The notes beneath the pieces were generated by a model, which worked only from the letters and a program-made list of their open reading frames with translations, had not been told where the DNA came from and did not search any database. Shown in pieces: positions 34,043-45,642 of a stretch of 64,000 nucleotides of DNA. Position 1 is the stretch's first letter. Each line of letters begins with the position of its first letter. Where the stretch lies: positions 80,443,551-80,507,550 of the forward strand of contig CM045761.1 in the NCBI GenBank assembly GCA_025200525.1, read 5' to 3'. Both the position numbers and the translations under genes were made by a program. The DNA comes from Camellia lanceoleosa (lineage: Eukaryota > Streptophyta > Magnoliopsida > Ericales > Theaceae).

Positions 34043-34437
34043 GGAGGAGGATCCCCTCCAGTTGCACTGGAGGGCATTGTTCCCGCCCATGGGGTCCACT
34101 ACGGCCCTATTTCGATGATTCACATTGTTTATTTTGTCAGGTATTTAATATATTTTATCTAAAGAAAATTAAGTCGATCTGATAATTGTAACTAGTTCAA
34201 TTTATTGTGTTTATCATCAAAAAAAATATATAAAAAATAAATAAATAAATCCAATTTTTTTGTATGACAAATGTAATAAATTGAATTAGTTATAATTATC
34301 GGATAGACCTAATTTTTTTGTAGATGAAATAAACGAAGTATCTAATAAAATAAACATTTCGGATCATCGAAAAGAAACCCGTGGTGGACCTCACAGGCTC
34401 TCCAATCTAGATTTTAGACCATAGGGGATCCTCCTCC
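34043..34437. mobile_element. Fold-back MITE (long inverted repeat)
   Basis: The ends are GGAGGAGGATCCCCTCC (34043-34059) and its near-complement ending GGGGATCCTCCTCC (to 34437). The whole left half pairs with the right half: GGGTCCACTACGG against CCGTGGTGGACC, TTCGATGAT against ATCATCGAA, and so on to a centre near 34235. I estimate about 75% pairing over arms of about 190 bp. It has no coding capacity. Flanking sequence is AT-rich and no clear target duplication was found. Confidence 0.85.
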
Positions 34438-35662
34438 TATATATATATATATTTTTTTTTAAAAAAAAAATTTGATTCGTCTTGTCAAACTGAATTTAAA
34501 AGTCTAAAACATTTTGAAAAATTAAAAAAAAAATTTACTAAAGACCAAATTAATAAAAAGTATAAATAAAAAATATAAAATATTCATAAATAAAATAATA
34601 TATAAAAAACGAAAATCAAATCAATAAAAGTGAATCGAGATGCCAGCAAAAATACAACAAACTTGGCGAAATGAATGTAAATGGAAAATGGGTCCTACAA
34701 ATCAAATCATACATAAGAAACAAAAAGGTAAGGCAAAGGAGAAGGGAATGAGATGACGAAGAGAGAGATGAATGAGAATGATAGAATGACAGAAATAGGT
34801 GAAGGCCACTACATTGCCATAACAATATAAGATGGTTACATATATTTTAAAAATTGACACACCAAGCCAACAGCTTAGAGTTGAGGGTTTCATTATTTAT
34901 AATTAAATTTTATATTTATGATTGCATGTATAAGTTGTGATAACAATAGAAGCAAAAATATATATATATATATATATTCTTAATAATTATAAACTTGTGA
35001 GAAGAGGCGGCCATAGTGGGAATATACTTGGCTACAATGAAGCTAGGGAAATTTTGCTTTCATAAATATGGGTGTGAAAACAAAATGGAGTTTTGAAAAA
35101 GATTTGTACACAATATTGGGACTGTTCTTTCATTGAACTATTGAATAAGTCTCTTAATAATGAAATATTTCTTAGCATTTTTTGAAGTACCTTTTTCTCT
35201 GTAAATTCACTGTATTTTTGGATTATATTTAGATATACATTCTATTCATGTCATTTAAAATTGTGTGGTCACTCCATTGACAAACGTTGCTTTATTCATT
35301 CTATATTGGTACATTAATAAGTGCGAGTGAATATTGAATGTAACGACAATACTATCAGTAAAAATTTGACTAAGGCTAATCGACAAAGATAAATTGATAG
35401 ACAAAACTTTAGTTTTTAAAACAAAAATAGATCAAACTTGTGGTTGAGTTATGCCTTAGAAAGATTAAAGACTTTTTTAGAGGCCATTAAATGAAGAAGA
35501 ATATGAGAAAAAGGAATTGGATTGGAATTAAACTAATAAAATTATTACTTGTTACGACTTACATGAACTTAAATAAGCATAAAGAAACTGAAAAATGACC
35601 AATCGACAGAGAATTTGTAACCAATTAAAGTTGAACTACTCCTAGAATTTACATTGTGTGAG
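34438..35662. other. AT-rich intergenic DNA; no gene seen
   Basis: There are several (TA)n runs (34438-34451, about 34958-34978) and poly-A/T tracts. Short open frames at 34616-34893 have no recognisable domain. The end near 35650-35679 belongs to the copia-like LTR split by element E. Confidence 0.55.
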
Positions 35663-35679
35663 CTGAGTTGTGTGTTTTG

Positions 35680-36226
35680 TGTGGGTGTTGATTCCTGACC
35701 ACACAACCATACGGAGAACTTAGCTAGAGAGTACCAGCAAAATAGATTAAACCCAACAACCTATTACAAGAAGACAAGAATATCGCGGTGGTTCGTCACC
35801 CGGAGGCACTCCGACGATCAAGTTAGTTATCTCTCAAAGATATCAAATCAAGTAATCAACTCACAAGTTTTACCACTCGTACATCACACATACCTGAGAC
35901 CACGGGGATGCCTTGCTTTTATAACCAGCAATGACCTGGTCCCTTTAGAAGCCTCACTTCAGTGGACTCAACCTCAATGCTTATCCTGAACTCTCGGCTA
36001 GATATGGATAAACTCCCTAAGAGGTTTATCCTTATCCAAGCTAGAGCCCTCTTTCATCTCTGAATTCTTATCTCTTATTCGCTTATCTCAAATTCTGACA
36101 TATTCGCAGATAACCTTGGCCTAGCCAAGATCACCTCAGCAAGCTTGACCAGGCCATGTGGCAACTCGACTGACACTTCAACGTCACCTTAGCCACATGC
36201 TGTCACTCTCAAAATATGTCCCCACA
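35680..36226 (-). repeat. 3' LTR of element E
   Basis: It has a minus-strand TATA box (GTTATAAAAG, 35916-35925). It abuts the PPT at 36227. Confidence 0.95.
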
Positions 36227-36238
36227 ACTGCCCCTAGG
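36227..36238 (-). promoter_or_regulatory. Polypurine tract of element E
   Basis: The minus strand reads CCTAGGGGCAGT directly before the LTR, matching the position and G-run of C's tract. Confidence 0.75.
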
Positions 36239-37406
36239 TTCTATTACCTTGGCAATCTGAGGTGATGGAACCTACATCGTTTGTCTAACCAATACGTCGG
36301 CTCAAAACTCAGATACTACTCCAACCGAGATCATGACTCGTCGGCTTCAAGTAACTCATGTAACTAAGAGTCAGTTACCCACTTTATCAAGAATCAAGAA
36401 CCAATTCTCAAGTTCTTTACACATCCTGACCGAGATCACTTCTCTCGTCAAGATCATGGCCTCATTACTTCAAGAATTGCAAGAGTTTATACCGCGCATA
36501 AGTTGTCACGCACAGTCTTTTCAACCTTTCCTTAATGTGTCCCTATCCTATTAGCTCGTACCTAACACGCGCTATCAAATCGTGTTGCTTCTGCCCACGC
36601 TGCCTAACAAGCACGTTGTCCAAGGCATCTCATTACATTTTGCCGCCTTTTCGTATTGTTTTAACAAAACTCCTCTCTCTCTCTCTCTCCTCGTCTTTTC
36701 ACTTTTGCAAATTCAATTTCCCTCTTCTCAAATTCTCTCACTCTAACATTTCTTTCCCAAACCTCTATTTCCATGTTTTCAAGCTCCTGCAATTGCCCCA
36801 TCCAGATTGTTCTGCTCCAGTGATTGTTATCGTCTGACTTCAGCGTCCTTCACTCCGGCTTTTATTTTGTCGGCTCCAATCGGTAAGTTGTTAATTTCTT
36901 CATTCCACTTTCAGTCTTTTACTGTTCTTGAGCGTGCTACTGTTGTAAATTTGTTTGTATGTCTCTTGCTGCTCGAATATTTATTCTCTGATTCTGATTG
37001 CCATGTTTAGACATTACAAATCAGTTCTTGTTCTTGAATCTGCTTTATGGTGTATTCTTGAACATGCTTTACTGTTCTTCATCACATTGCCCTTATACTG
37101 TGTCGGTTAAATGTTCATTTGTTGATGCTCACAAATTTGCCAATGTTCCTGGTTTTGTACTTCTTGATTCTAAATCATGTTCCCCTTCTGTTTTTCTTGC
37201 TTGTTTTCAGATCTTTGCATTTGATTCTGATTTCTTCATAGCTTTAGGTTTGGGATTTGATTTAGAATTCTACTCTTTAGGAAAACTAAAGCAAAAACCT
37301 TTCCTTGGCCACTAGAACCCCTTCCTAGTGTTTTAGCCGAGGTCCTTAAACCACTTTCCAACTATCTTTCTCTAAAATCCAGCACAAAACACCTTAAGCC
37401 GACATT
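36239..37406 (+). promoter_or_regulatory. Presumed promoter and 5' leader of the antisense gene of element E
   Basis: This stretch lies between the PPT and the antisense ATG. It contains a CT-rich run (36670-36695), typical of plant 5' leaders, and several short frames (36333, 36535, 36807, 36998) with no known domain and no homologue in element C. A leader with an intron is possible but not shown. Confidence 0.3.
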
Positions 37407-37914
37407 ATGCGGATGTTCAGGTGGAGGGTGGATACCCAAACCAAATTAGAATACTTTCGGCAAGAGTTCTCCGTCCCAGTCGATGTCCACTTGAGGTTGG
37501 CTGGGGAGGAGGACTCAATCATGCCTAGTCAGGACTACATGTCATTCCTAGTAGTTCCTATCATTGAGGGCGGAATTAGGTTCCCCCTTGATATCCTCTT
37601 TAGAGAGGTCTTCCATTTCTATAAGCTCAATCCCATGCAACTGGCCATAAACACCTTTAGGGTCATCAATTGCATTGTCGAGTTGGCACGTTAGCAAAAT
37701 GCTAGAATAACCCTGCCTGATATCCAGTATTGCTACACCATGTGTGGTTTAAAGACCAAGAATGGTTATACATACTAACTCAAGCCGAGATCCACCAAGC
37801 TCAAGTTAATAGCTGACATTCCAAACTCCAATAAGGGCGTGGGAGACAACTATTTGATTGTCTCAAGCAATTGGGAGTTCACACCAGACGATGAGCTCCA
37901 TCTTTTCCCATTGC

Positions 37915-38208
37915 GCCATGGAGTCTTTAGGGATGATATGGGTAAGGACTTTAGTCGCCTCAAAGCCCTTTTCTATTCCATACTTGGCAATTTCTCTGTT
38001 ATCTTTTCTAATGTTTTCTTCTTGTTCCTGCAATGCTTCCTCAGCCGCCAAAGGACTTTTGCCATGGAGTCTTTAGGGATGATATGGGTAAGGACTTTAG
38101 TCGCCTCAAAGCCTTTTTCTATTCCATACTTGGCAATTTCTCTGTTATCTTTTCTAATGTTTTCTTCTTGTTCCTGCAATGCTTTCCAGCCGCCAAAGGA
38201 CTTTTGCC
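37915..38208. repeat. 146-bp direct tandem duplication
   Basis: The unit beginning GCCATGGAGTCTTTAGGGAT at 37915 repeats at 38061, nearly identical for its whole length, ending at GACTTTTGCC near 38208. It breaks the antisense gene, and near identity implies a late event compared with the age of element E. Confidence 0.95.
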
Positions 38209-39123
38209 AGACTTATGTGCTGAGCAAAGATCTTGTTCGCCTTCTTGACTTGTTAATCGGAGCACGTAAGGCTCCACTCCTTCTTAATTGCATACCGATG
38301 TACCGAAGTCCTCTGCCCGACGTCCCTCACAAAAACAAGTCTCCTCTATCTGACACAACTTCGCCAGCTATCTCATCATCAAGGCCAGACCAGGCCTCCA
38401 CATCTAATCCAGCAGACTAGCCGTCCATCTTTGCTCCACAACTAATTCCTCCATCCCAATGCCAACGCCGACGTCGAGCTCCTCTAAACGCTCCTATTGA
38501 GGAAACTTGCAGTCACCGACGCCGAAGTTTAGTTTTCTCAGCCACAGACCCCTCTAACCCTCCTATTGCCCTGCCAGTGATTCATTTCAACACTCGAGTA
38601 ACTGTTGCCACTACTGCCAAGGATATTGGTCAACAAAAGGTGGTAGCCAAGGACCTTCTTACCGATATTCTTGGTATAGTCACTATCCAGTCTTCTTCCC
38701 AATCCCAACCAAGGTAGAAACCAAAAACAGTCAAGAAGGTAAAAGCCAAGGCCACCATTACCCAGGTCCTATTTGACTCTGAAAAAGACCTAGAGGACTT
38801 AGTCCCCATATCAAAACTTATCGAAGTCGAAAAGAGGCCTGCCGAGGCTAAAGCGTCCGATGCTTCTTCGCGCAAGAAGCCGAGGTCGGAGGGCGTAGAG
38901 GGCCCAAGTGCTTCTCACTTGGCCCCCTGCACTCATGGTCGGGGACCAACTTATGTTAGCCAAAGACAGTGCTATTGATAGCATCCAGGTCAACGCTGCA
39001 CTATCCACAGCCGTTTTCCTGCCAGCCGACATGAATGGGATGGCCGAGATCACTGACATGAATAAAATGGCTGAGATCACTGAGTACGAGAACTTCACGC
39101 TTATGATGCAACAGTCTGTTTTG

Positions 39124-39219
39124 GTAAGTCTTTTACTTAGGTGTTTTTCATTTAGTTTCTTCATCTTTGTTTTTGTACTTAGTCAGAAAGTTTCTCTAAC
39201 TTGCTCTTTTTCCTACAAG
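39124..39219 (+). other. GT-AG intron in the antisense gene of element E
   Basis: The donor GGTAAGTC follows a Val-Leu codon pair, and a pyrimidine-rich acceptor ends TTTTTCCTACAAG. The position, just before the coiled-coil exon, equals the intron at 8732-8803 in element C. The reading frames on the two sides do not match exactly now, so either the acceptor shifted or a frameshift occurred. Confidence 0.6.
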
Positions 39220-40749
39220 CCATTCAATACGCTCAATCCTTTGCAGTCAAAGCCGAGGAGATGAAGAAGGAGTTAACGTGCAAGACCAAGGAGGCTGCCA
39301 AACTCCTTTCCTCACTGAATCAGGCCGAGGTGTGTGTCTGCCAATTTATGGACAAGGCAAAGACTGCCCAGGTTACTCAAAGTCTAACCGAGAAGAAAAC
39401 CGAAGCCGCACAAGCTGTCGCTGAGGTCATGAATGCTAAGGCCAAAGAAGTTGAAGCTAAGGCAACCCAAGCCGAGACTGATCTGAAGGAGGCCATTGCC
39501 ACAAAAGAAGCCGAGATAAAGGCGGGTGATGAGAAGGCCTATGCTGAGAGAGCTGCCAATGTTCGCAACAACTATAAAAAAACAAGTGAGCTTGGCCTGC
39601 AACAAGGGCTATTACCTCAGCTGGATGGCAGCCTTGAAAAAGCTGTCCGTCCCCAAGGACTCATCCATTCGCGACATCAGCCAGCTCGCCGTTCCATTCT
39701 CTCCCTCTCCAGCAAAGTCCATGGAAGAAGGCGATAAAGAAGATACCAAGGTTGAAGAAATGGTTAAGTCCAAGGTCACTATTGGGGCTAAGTCTCCTAT
39801 TATGAATGATTAAGTCCTAGACTTGACCTAGGATGAGGAGGTGAAGGTCTCCAAAAGTGCCTCTCCTAAAGCCAGTCTTGAGACCGAGGTCAAGACTGCC
39901 GAGAAGAGCTTGGACGAAACATTACTTGAGATAGCAGCCGAGATAGTAGCGGACAAGGAGACAACACTGCCAGCCGAGGCCGACACATCACCAATAGCTA
40001 AGGTTGAGCAATCCAAGATCAACGCCAATCACTCCATTGCTTAGGATTTTTCCTTTACTTTTTACTTTGAACTTTTTCTTCTCAGTAGCTGTAATAGTTT
40101 CTACTTTTGTTGGGCCGAAGTGCCATTTGTTTGTAACGGAACAAGTTGTCTTTTATGCCAGGCCGAAGTTCCTTTTGGTAACTGAACAAGTTCCCTCTTT
40201 GAATGCATGTTTTACTTTTTTCTTCTAAGTGTTGTATGCTTGTATGCTTGCTTTTTTGCTTTTAAGCCTTGCATGTCTTTTCCATACTTAGAATTTTTTT
40301 GATCTTCCCAGGTCTGACAACTTGCCTCCTCATCTTGAATAAATTCACACCTCGGAGTAGAACTTTCAAATCATCTCGGATAGCAACTGTGTTATTTATC
40401 TCGGCCAAACAACACTTAAGCAATATTTCATCAAATTTTTACAAGTGCCTCACTTGTACTTGCTGCCTTCTGGCCTGACTTCACCCTTCCAAGTCTAACA
40501 ACCTGACTGGGTATCTCCGACAAGAAATACGTCGGGTGCCTTTTCTTGTAATTACCTCGAATAACTTCAACTTGTAAAATTTTTCCAAATTTCTTACAAG
40601 TGTTATGCCCATTCTTACTTCCTATCCTTTAATGTGAATCTAAGTACCACTTATGTTCACATTAAGTATGTATCTCTATTTGTTGCCGAAGTCTGAGTCC
40701 GACAATTCTTTGCCGAGGTTTTCTATATTGGGGTCATTGTTTATCTGAC

Positions 40750-41162
40750 CAGATTGAACTTAGTTCAACTCTACCATCATGGCAAGTCTAAGTTATTCGT
40801 TATGTTTCATTCGGAAAAAATCGCCAACTTAATTCAACTCTACCATAGGGCAAGTCTAAGTTATTCATCATATTTCATTCGGAAAACATTGCCGACTTAG
40901 TCCAACTCTACCATAGGGCAAGTTGAGTTCAACTCTACCATATGGCAAGTCTAAGTTATTCGTCATGTTTTATTCGGCAAACATCGCCAATTTAGTTCAA
41001 TTGTACCATAGGGCAAGATGAGTTCAACTGTACCATATGGCAAGTGTAAGTTATTCGTCATGTTTCATTTGGAAAACATCGCCAACTTAGTTCAACTTTA
41101 CCATAGGGCAAGTTGAGTTCAACTCTACCATCTGGCAAGTCTAAGTTATTCATCATGTTCAC
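40750..41162. repeat. Tandem repeat between the convergent genes of element E, units of about 68 and 97 bp
   Basis: The strings TTCAACTCTACCATAGGGCA and AAGTCTAAGTTATTCGTCAT with TTTCATTCGGAAAACATCGC recur five to six times. It occupies the same place as the arrays of element C (between the antisense gene and the 3' end of pol) but the sequence is unrelated. Confidence 0.9.
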
Positions 41163-41293
41163 CAGGGGGACATCGTCATAAGACTGTTCAGTCTTATAGC
41201 ACAAATTTCAACAATAATAAAAACAAAATCAAGCGGGCATTTTATTAAAACTTTGGCTAATAAAATAATTACATAAATCTCAAAAAACAAAAA

Positions 41294-42080
41294 CTAATGA
41301 TTCAAATTACTTGTGTTCCAAGGTTTAGGCAATTCCTTGCCATCAGTGTCTTCCAGCCGATACATGCCATTGCCGGCGACCGAGATGATTCGATATGGTC
41401 CTTCCCAGTTTGGGCCAAGCTTTCCCTCCCTAGGATCCTTCTTATTGCTGACAACTTTTCTAAGGACAAGGTCCCCAACCTTAAACTCCCTGGGATTGAC
41501 CTTTTTGTTGTATGCCCTAGCAAGTTGCTGCTGGTGTGCCCCCAACCGAATTGCTGCCCTTTCTCTTCTCTCCTCCACCAGATCTAGATCTCGGGCACGA
41601 AATACCTCATTAGTCCCATTCTCCACTCCATGGGTTCTAATTTCAGGGATGTCAACCTCCAGTGGGTGACTGCTTCAGTGCCATATGCCATGGTAAAAAG
41701 AGACTCCCTAGTTGATCTTCTTGACATAGTCTGATATGTCCACAGCACATTGGGCAATTCTTTCACCCACTTTTCCTTGGCTACTACTAGCCTCTTCTTG
41801 ATCCCATCCAAGATGGTCTTGTTGGATGCCTCTTCCTATCTATTGCTCTGGGAGAAACTGGGGGGTAGAATAATACTTTTTGATTTTATATTTTGCACAG
41901 AAGCTTTTAATCAGCTTACTGTCAAACTGGGTGCCATTGTCTACCACAATGGCTCTTGGAATTCCAAACTGGGTGATTATGTTCTTCCAGATGAAGTTCT
42001 TCACATCCACATCTCGGATTTTGGCCAAGGGTTTAGCCTCAACCCACTTCGTAAAGTAGTCAGTTGCTACCAACAGGAAT
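41294..42080 (-). pseudogene. Integrase of element E (frameshifted)
   Basis: Segment 42073-41840 holds ATDYFTKWVEAKPLAK and VVDNGTQFDSKLIK (catalytic Asp). Segment 41811-41584 holds the end of the core (DGIKKRLVVAKEKWVKELPN, WTYQT). Segment 41626-41294 holds the C-terminal domain (GPYRIISVAGNGMYRLEDTD). The frame breaks around 41840, where the 'NGQAE' motif with the catalytic Glu would lie. There is no chromodomain. Confidence 0.9.
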
Positions 42081-42223
42081 TTCCTTTGTCCAGTTGCCCA
42101 GAGCAGTTGCCCAACAATGATCCATGCCCCACTAGGAAAATGACCACAGACTGGATATTGGATTTAAATCTGCAGTTGGCTGGTGTATTAAAGGTATAAA
42201 CCTTTGACACTTTTCACACTTCC

Positions 42224-43100
42224 TCACATAGGCTTCAGCATCCTTCTACATGTAAGGCCACTATGAAGAAGTGATCTGCCTCCAGCATGGCTTCTGTATA
42301 TACCTTCATGGATCTCATACAGAAAGTCCTCAACCTGAGATGGATGAACACATCTCAAAGGGGACCCAATGAAGGACCTTCTATAGAGATGGCCTTCTGC
42401 TGACAGGCAAAATCTGGCCGACTTCAATTTGATTTTGTGTGCTTCCTTTTTGTCTGTTGGCTGCCTGCCATCTTTGAGACACACAACTATGGCGTCCATC
42501 CAGCTTGGACCCATTTCTACACACATTGCTTCATATTCTATAATGAGGGGCTCTATACTTGGGCCTGACAAATAATCAACCATTATTGTTCTTGCCTCAC
42601 CTGATTTCATTGCGCTAGCCAAGTTAGCCAAGGCGTCAACATGACTATTATCATCTCGGCTAACCTGCTGTAGCTGACAATTCTCAAACAGTGTTAGTAT
42701 CTTGACAACTTCCTTGACATAGGCTATCATCCATTTATCTTGAGCTGCATACTCACCCGTTGCTTGATTCACAATAAGTTAGGAGTCACAGAAGACTACT
42801 ACATCGTCGGCCTCTATGGATGCTGCTAGTTTTAACCCTGCAATCAGCATCTCATATTCTACTTTGTTGTTTGAGGCCTTGAACCCCAAACAAATAGATT
42901 GTTCTATCATTCGTCCATCTGGCGATACCAACACTACTCCTACCATCGCTCCTTGTCAGTTGGAGCTTCCGTCGATGAAGAGTCGGAAGGAGTCTCCGAT
43001 GTAGCTATTGCAAGGTTTTGGCTTTGCTTCCTCCTTCTGCGCTACTAGTGTGGGGGTCTTTTAGCCCCAGTTGGCTTTTCTCTTGTTCCTTTACATATCC
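42224..43100 (-). pseudogene. Archaeal-type RNase H and integrase zinc finger of element E
   Basis: Frame 42772-42224 gives the C-terminal half of the second RNase H (DDNSHVDALANLASAM contains the last catalytic Asp) and the start of the integrase zinc finger (HEGIYRSHAGGRSL). The N-terminal half, upstream to about 43100, is in other frames and interrupted by stops. The same domain order as in element C supports the Tat assignment. Confidence 0.8.
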
Positions 43101-43254
43101 TAAGCCACAATTCACTAGATCTCGCCTTGGGATCATACGTGACCACAAAGTCGGCCAAAACTTGGCCCTTGATTACTATTCTAGGCCTGAATTCCAAGTC
43201 AAACTGGCCCAGCACCACTGCCCATCTGGCTGTCCTGCCTATTAAGTCCTTATG

Positions 43255-45180
43255 CTACAGTAGGGATTTTAGGAGATGCTCAGCCAACACCACAATCTTG
43301 TGGGCTTGGAAGTAGTGATTCAACTTTTTGAAAGCCATCACCAGGGCTAGTGTCAATTTTTTCAGAGGCAGGTACCTAGTTTCTTCACTTGCTAGGGTCT
43401 TGCTGACGTAGTACACTGCCCTCTGTTCCCCCTCCTCTTCGCAAATTATCACCGCGCTGACAGTGTGGTCTGATACCACCAAGTATAGGAATTGTTCTTT
43501 TCCAGGTATTGGATTTGACAACACCGATGGGGTTATTAAATACCTCCTCAAGTTGGCTAAGGCGACTTCGCACTTTTCCGTCCACAAGAAGTTTATGGCC
43601 ATCTTTAGCAGTTGGAATAAGGGTTTGCACTTATCTAAGCTCCAGCTTATGAACTTGTTCAAGGCTGCTGCCTTGCTGGTTAGGATCTGGACCTGCTTTG
43701 CTGTCGTTGGGCTCTTTAAATCAAGGATAGCCTTGATTTGATTCGGGCTTGCTTCGATTCCTCTCATGGTCACCAGGTAGCCCAAGAACTTGTCATATCC
43801 AACTCCAAATGCACACTTCGATGCATTAAGTCGAAGCCGGTAAGCCTTCAATATGTCAAAGACCTCTTACAAGTCGACTAGATGATTCCCTGGTTCCTTG
43901 GTCTTCACAACCATATCATCGATGTAGACCTCTACTGTCCTCCTAATCAGATGCTTAAACATCTTGGTGACCAGTCTCTAGTAAGTCACTCTTACATTCT
44001 TCAACCTGAAAGGCATCACTCTGTAACAATAGAGTCCTTTTGGGGTGATGAATGTCGTCTTCTCTTTATCTGGGGCATACATTGTTATTTGGTGATAGCC
44101 TCTGTATGTGTCCAGAAAACTCATGTTCTCATGCCCTGAAGTGGCATCTACTAATTGATCAATCTTGGGCAGAGGGAAGCTATCCTTGGGGCAAGCTTTA
44201 TTCAGGTTGGTGAAGTCCACGCAAACCCTCCACTTGTTGTTCTTCTTTTTCACTACCACTATGTTGGACAGCCAGGTAGGGTAGTTCACTTCTCAAATGG
44301 CCTGGGCTTCCAGCAGCTTGTCTACTTCCTCCTCAACTGCCTCCACATATATCAATATTGGTCTTCTTGCTCGTTAGATGACAGGCTTAGCCGACTTGTC
44401 CACATTGAGCCTATGACAAGTGACCTCGGGATCAATGCCAGGCATCTCATAGGGCGTCCAGGCAAACACTTCTATGTTTGCTCACAAGAAAGTCTCCAAC
44501 TCATTTTCCTCCTCCTTGACTAAGCCGAAGGAAGAAGCGCTCTTCATCATCTTCTTAGATCAAAATCTTCTTCAAAGTTTCCTCACTCTTGTCGGCTGGT
44601 TCTTTGTAAACATCATCTAGGACCTCCCTCTCCTCGTCTTTGATTTCCACTGTTTTTGCTTCCCGTACATTGCAAGTGGACTTTATTGCTACCATAAAGC
44701 AATTTTTTGCCTGCACCTGGTCTCCTCTGACCTCCTTAATCCCCTGTTTGGTTGGAAATCGCAACAACTAGTGCAGCGTTGAGGGAACAACCCTCATTGC
44801 ATGCAACATCGGTTTTTCCAAAATAATATTGTAAGGGGAGGGGGTGTCAATTACTATAAACTTCATGTTTACTTTCTTGGTGCCTGCCTGCACTTCCAAA
44901 TTCGTGGCTCCGAGAGGTCACATCAGCGTCCCATTGAATCCAACCATCAGGCTGTCAAATTGTTCTAGATCGTCTGGGTGAAAGCCAAGCTCCTTGTAAC
45001 ATCTAACATACATGATGTCATAACAGCTTCCTTGGTCGATCAGTATGCGCCTTACCTAGCATTCTCCAATCTTCAGGGTTACCACCAGGGCATCGTTGTA
45101 TGGATACTGCACCATATCCAGGTCTGCCTAAGTAAAAGAAACTCTTAGCCCCTAGCACTCATTTGTCCTGGGCATCTTCT
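43255..45180 (-). pseudogene. Protease, reverse transcriptase and RNase H of element E (several frameshifts)
   Basis: Protease motif ILIDQGSC is near 45030, followed by SPYNII. Segment 44767-44555 is the protease-RT linker (LRFPTKQGIKEVRGDQ). RT segment 44289-43978 reads YPTWLSNIVVVKKKN, FTNLNKACPKDSFPLP and RVMPF. YIDD is intact at 43915-43926. Segment 43851-43255 carries the rest of RT and the classical RNase H ([24 protein letters not shown] region). At least four frame changes separate these parts, so no polyprotein is possible. Confidence 0.9.
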
Positions 45181-45642
45181 GTTGGACCTAATACACATAC
45201 TACAGGTGCCTTACTCTCTAGGTCTTTCATCTTACATCATTCTCATTGACCTTCGAGTGAATCACATTAATCACCCGAGGTCCATCTGCTTGCTGCGGTG
45301 GCGGTAGTGGAGGTGGTGCTGCTGGAGCCTGGGGAAGCCTTGCATGCTCTTCCCTTGTCCTAGCCTCATCTACTAGGTCTTTCAGGTGACCCTGTCAGAC
45401 CAGATCCTCCAAGTACGACTTCAGAGCCCTGCACCCTTGAGTCAAGTGCCCATCCTCATTATGGTAAGCACAATGCTTCCCAACACTCATTTCCATAAAT
45501 TCGCCAAGGATCTTCTCTGGCCCTCTATAATACGACTGGTGCCTAATCCTTTCCAGAACTTTGTAGATCAGGATCCTGAATACCGTGATGACTGTCTGTG
45601 CAGCCTTTACCCCTGTTTCTTGCTGTCAACATCGGCATTACC

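Larger units (their letters stand above)
37407..39813 (+). pseudogene. Antisense gene of element E, homologous to that of element C
   Basis: Start ATG is at 37407. The first exon reads FRQEFSVPVDVHLRL, IEGGIRFPLDILFREVFHFY, NTFRVINCIVELAR and later SSNWEFTPDDELHLFPLRHG. These align with element C's antisense exon (FKRHFSIPDDVRLSL, VEGGVCFPLHPFLRAVLRHW, NWEFGEGEDH). Stops at 37692-37694 and about 37775 break it. A 146-bp direct duplication (37915-38060 and 38061-38208) follows. Then come a Pro/Ser-rich and acidic linker (38200-38940), an intron at 39124-39219, and an Ala/Glu/Lys-rich coiled coil (39220-39600), a frameshift, and the end near 39813. It converges on pol. Its function is unknown. 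Confidence 0.7.

Noticed and set aside
37858..38248. Several overlapping frames on both strands in E
   Set aside because: They are generated by the 146-bp duplication within the broken antisense gene.
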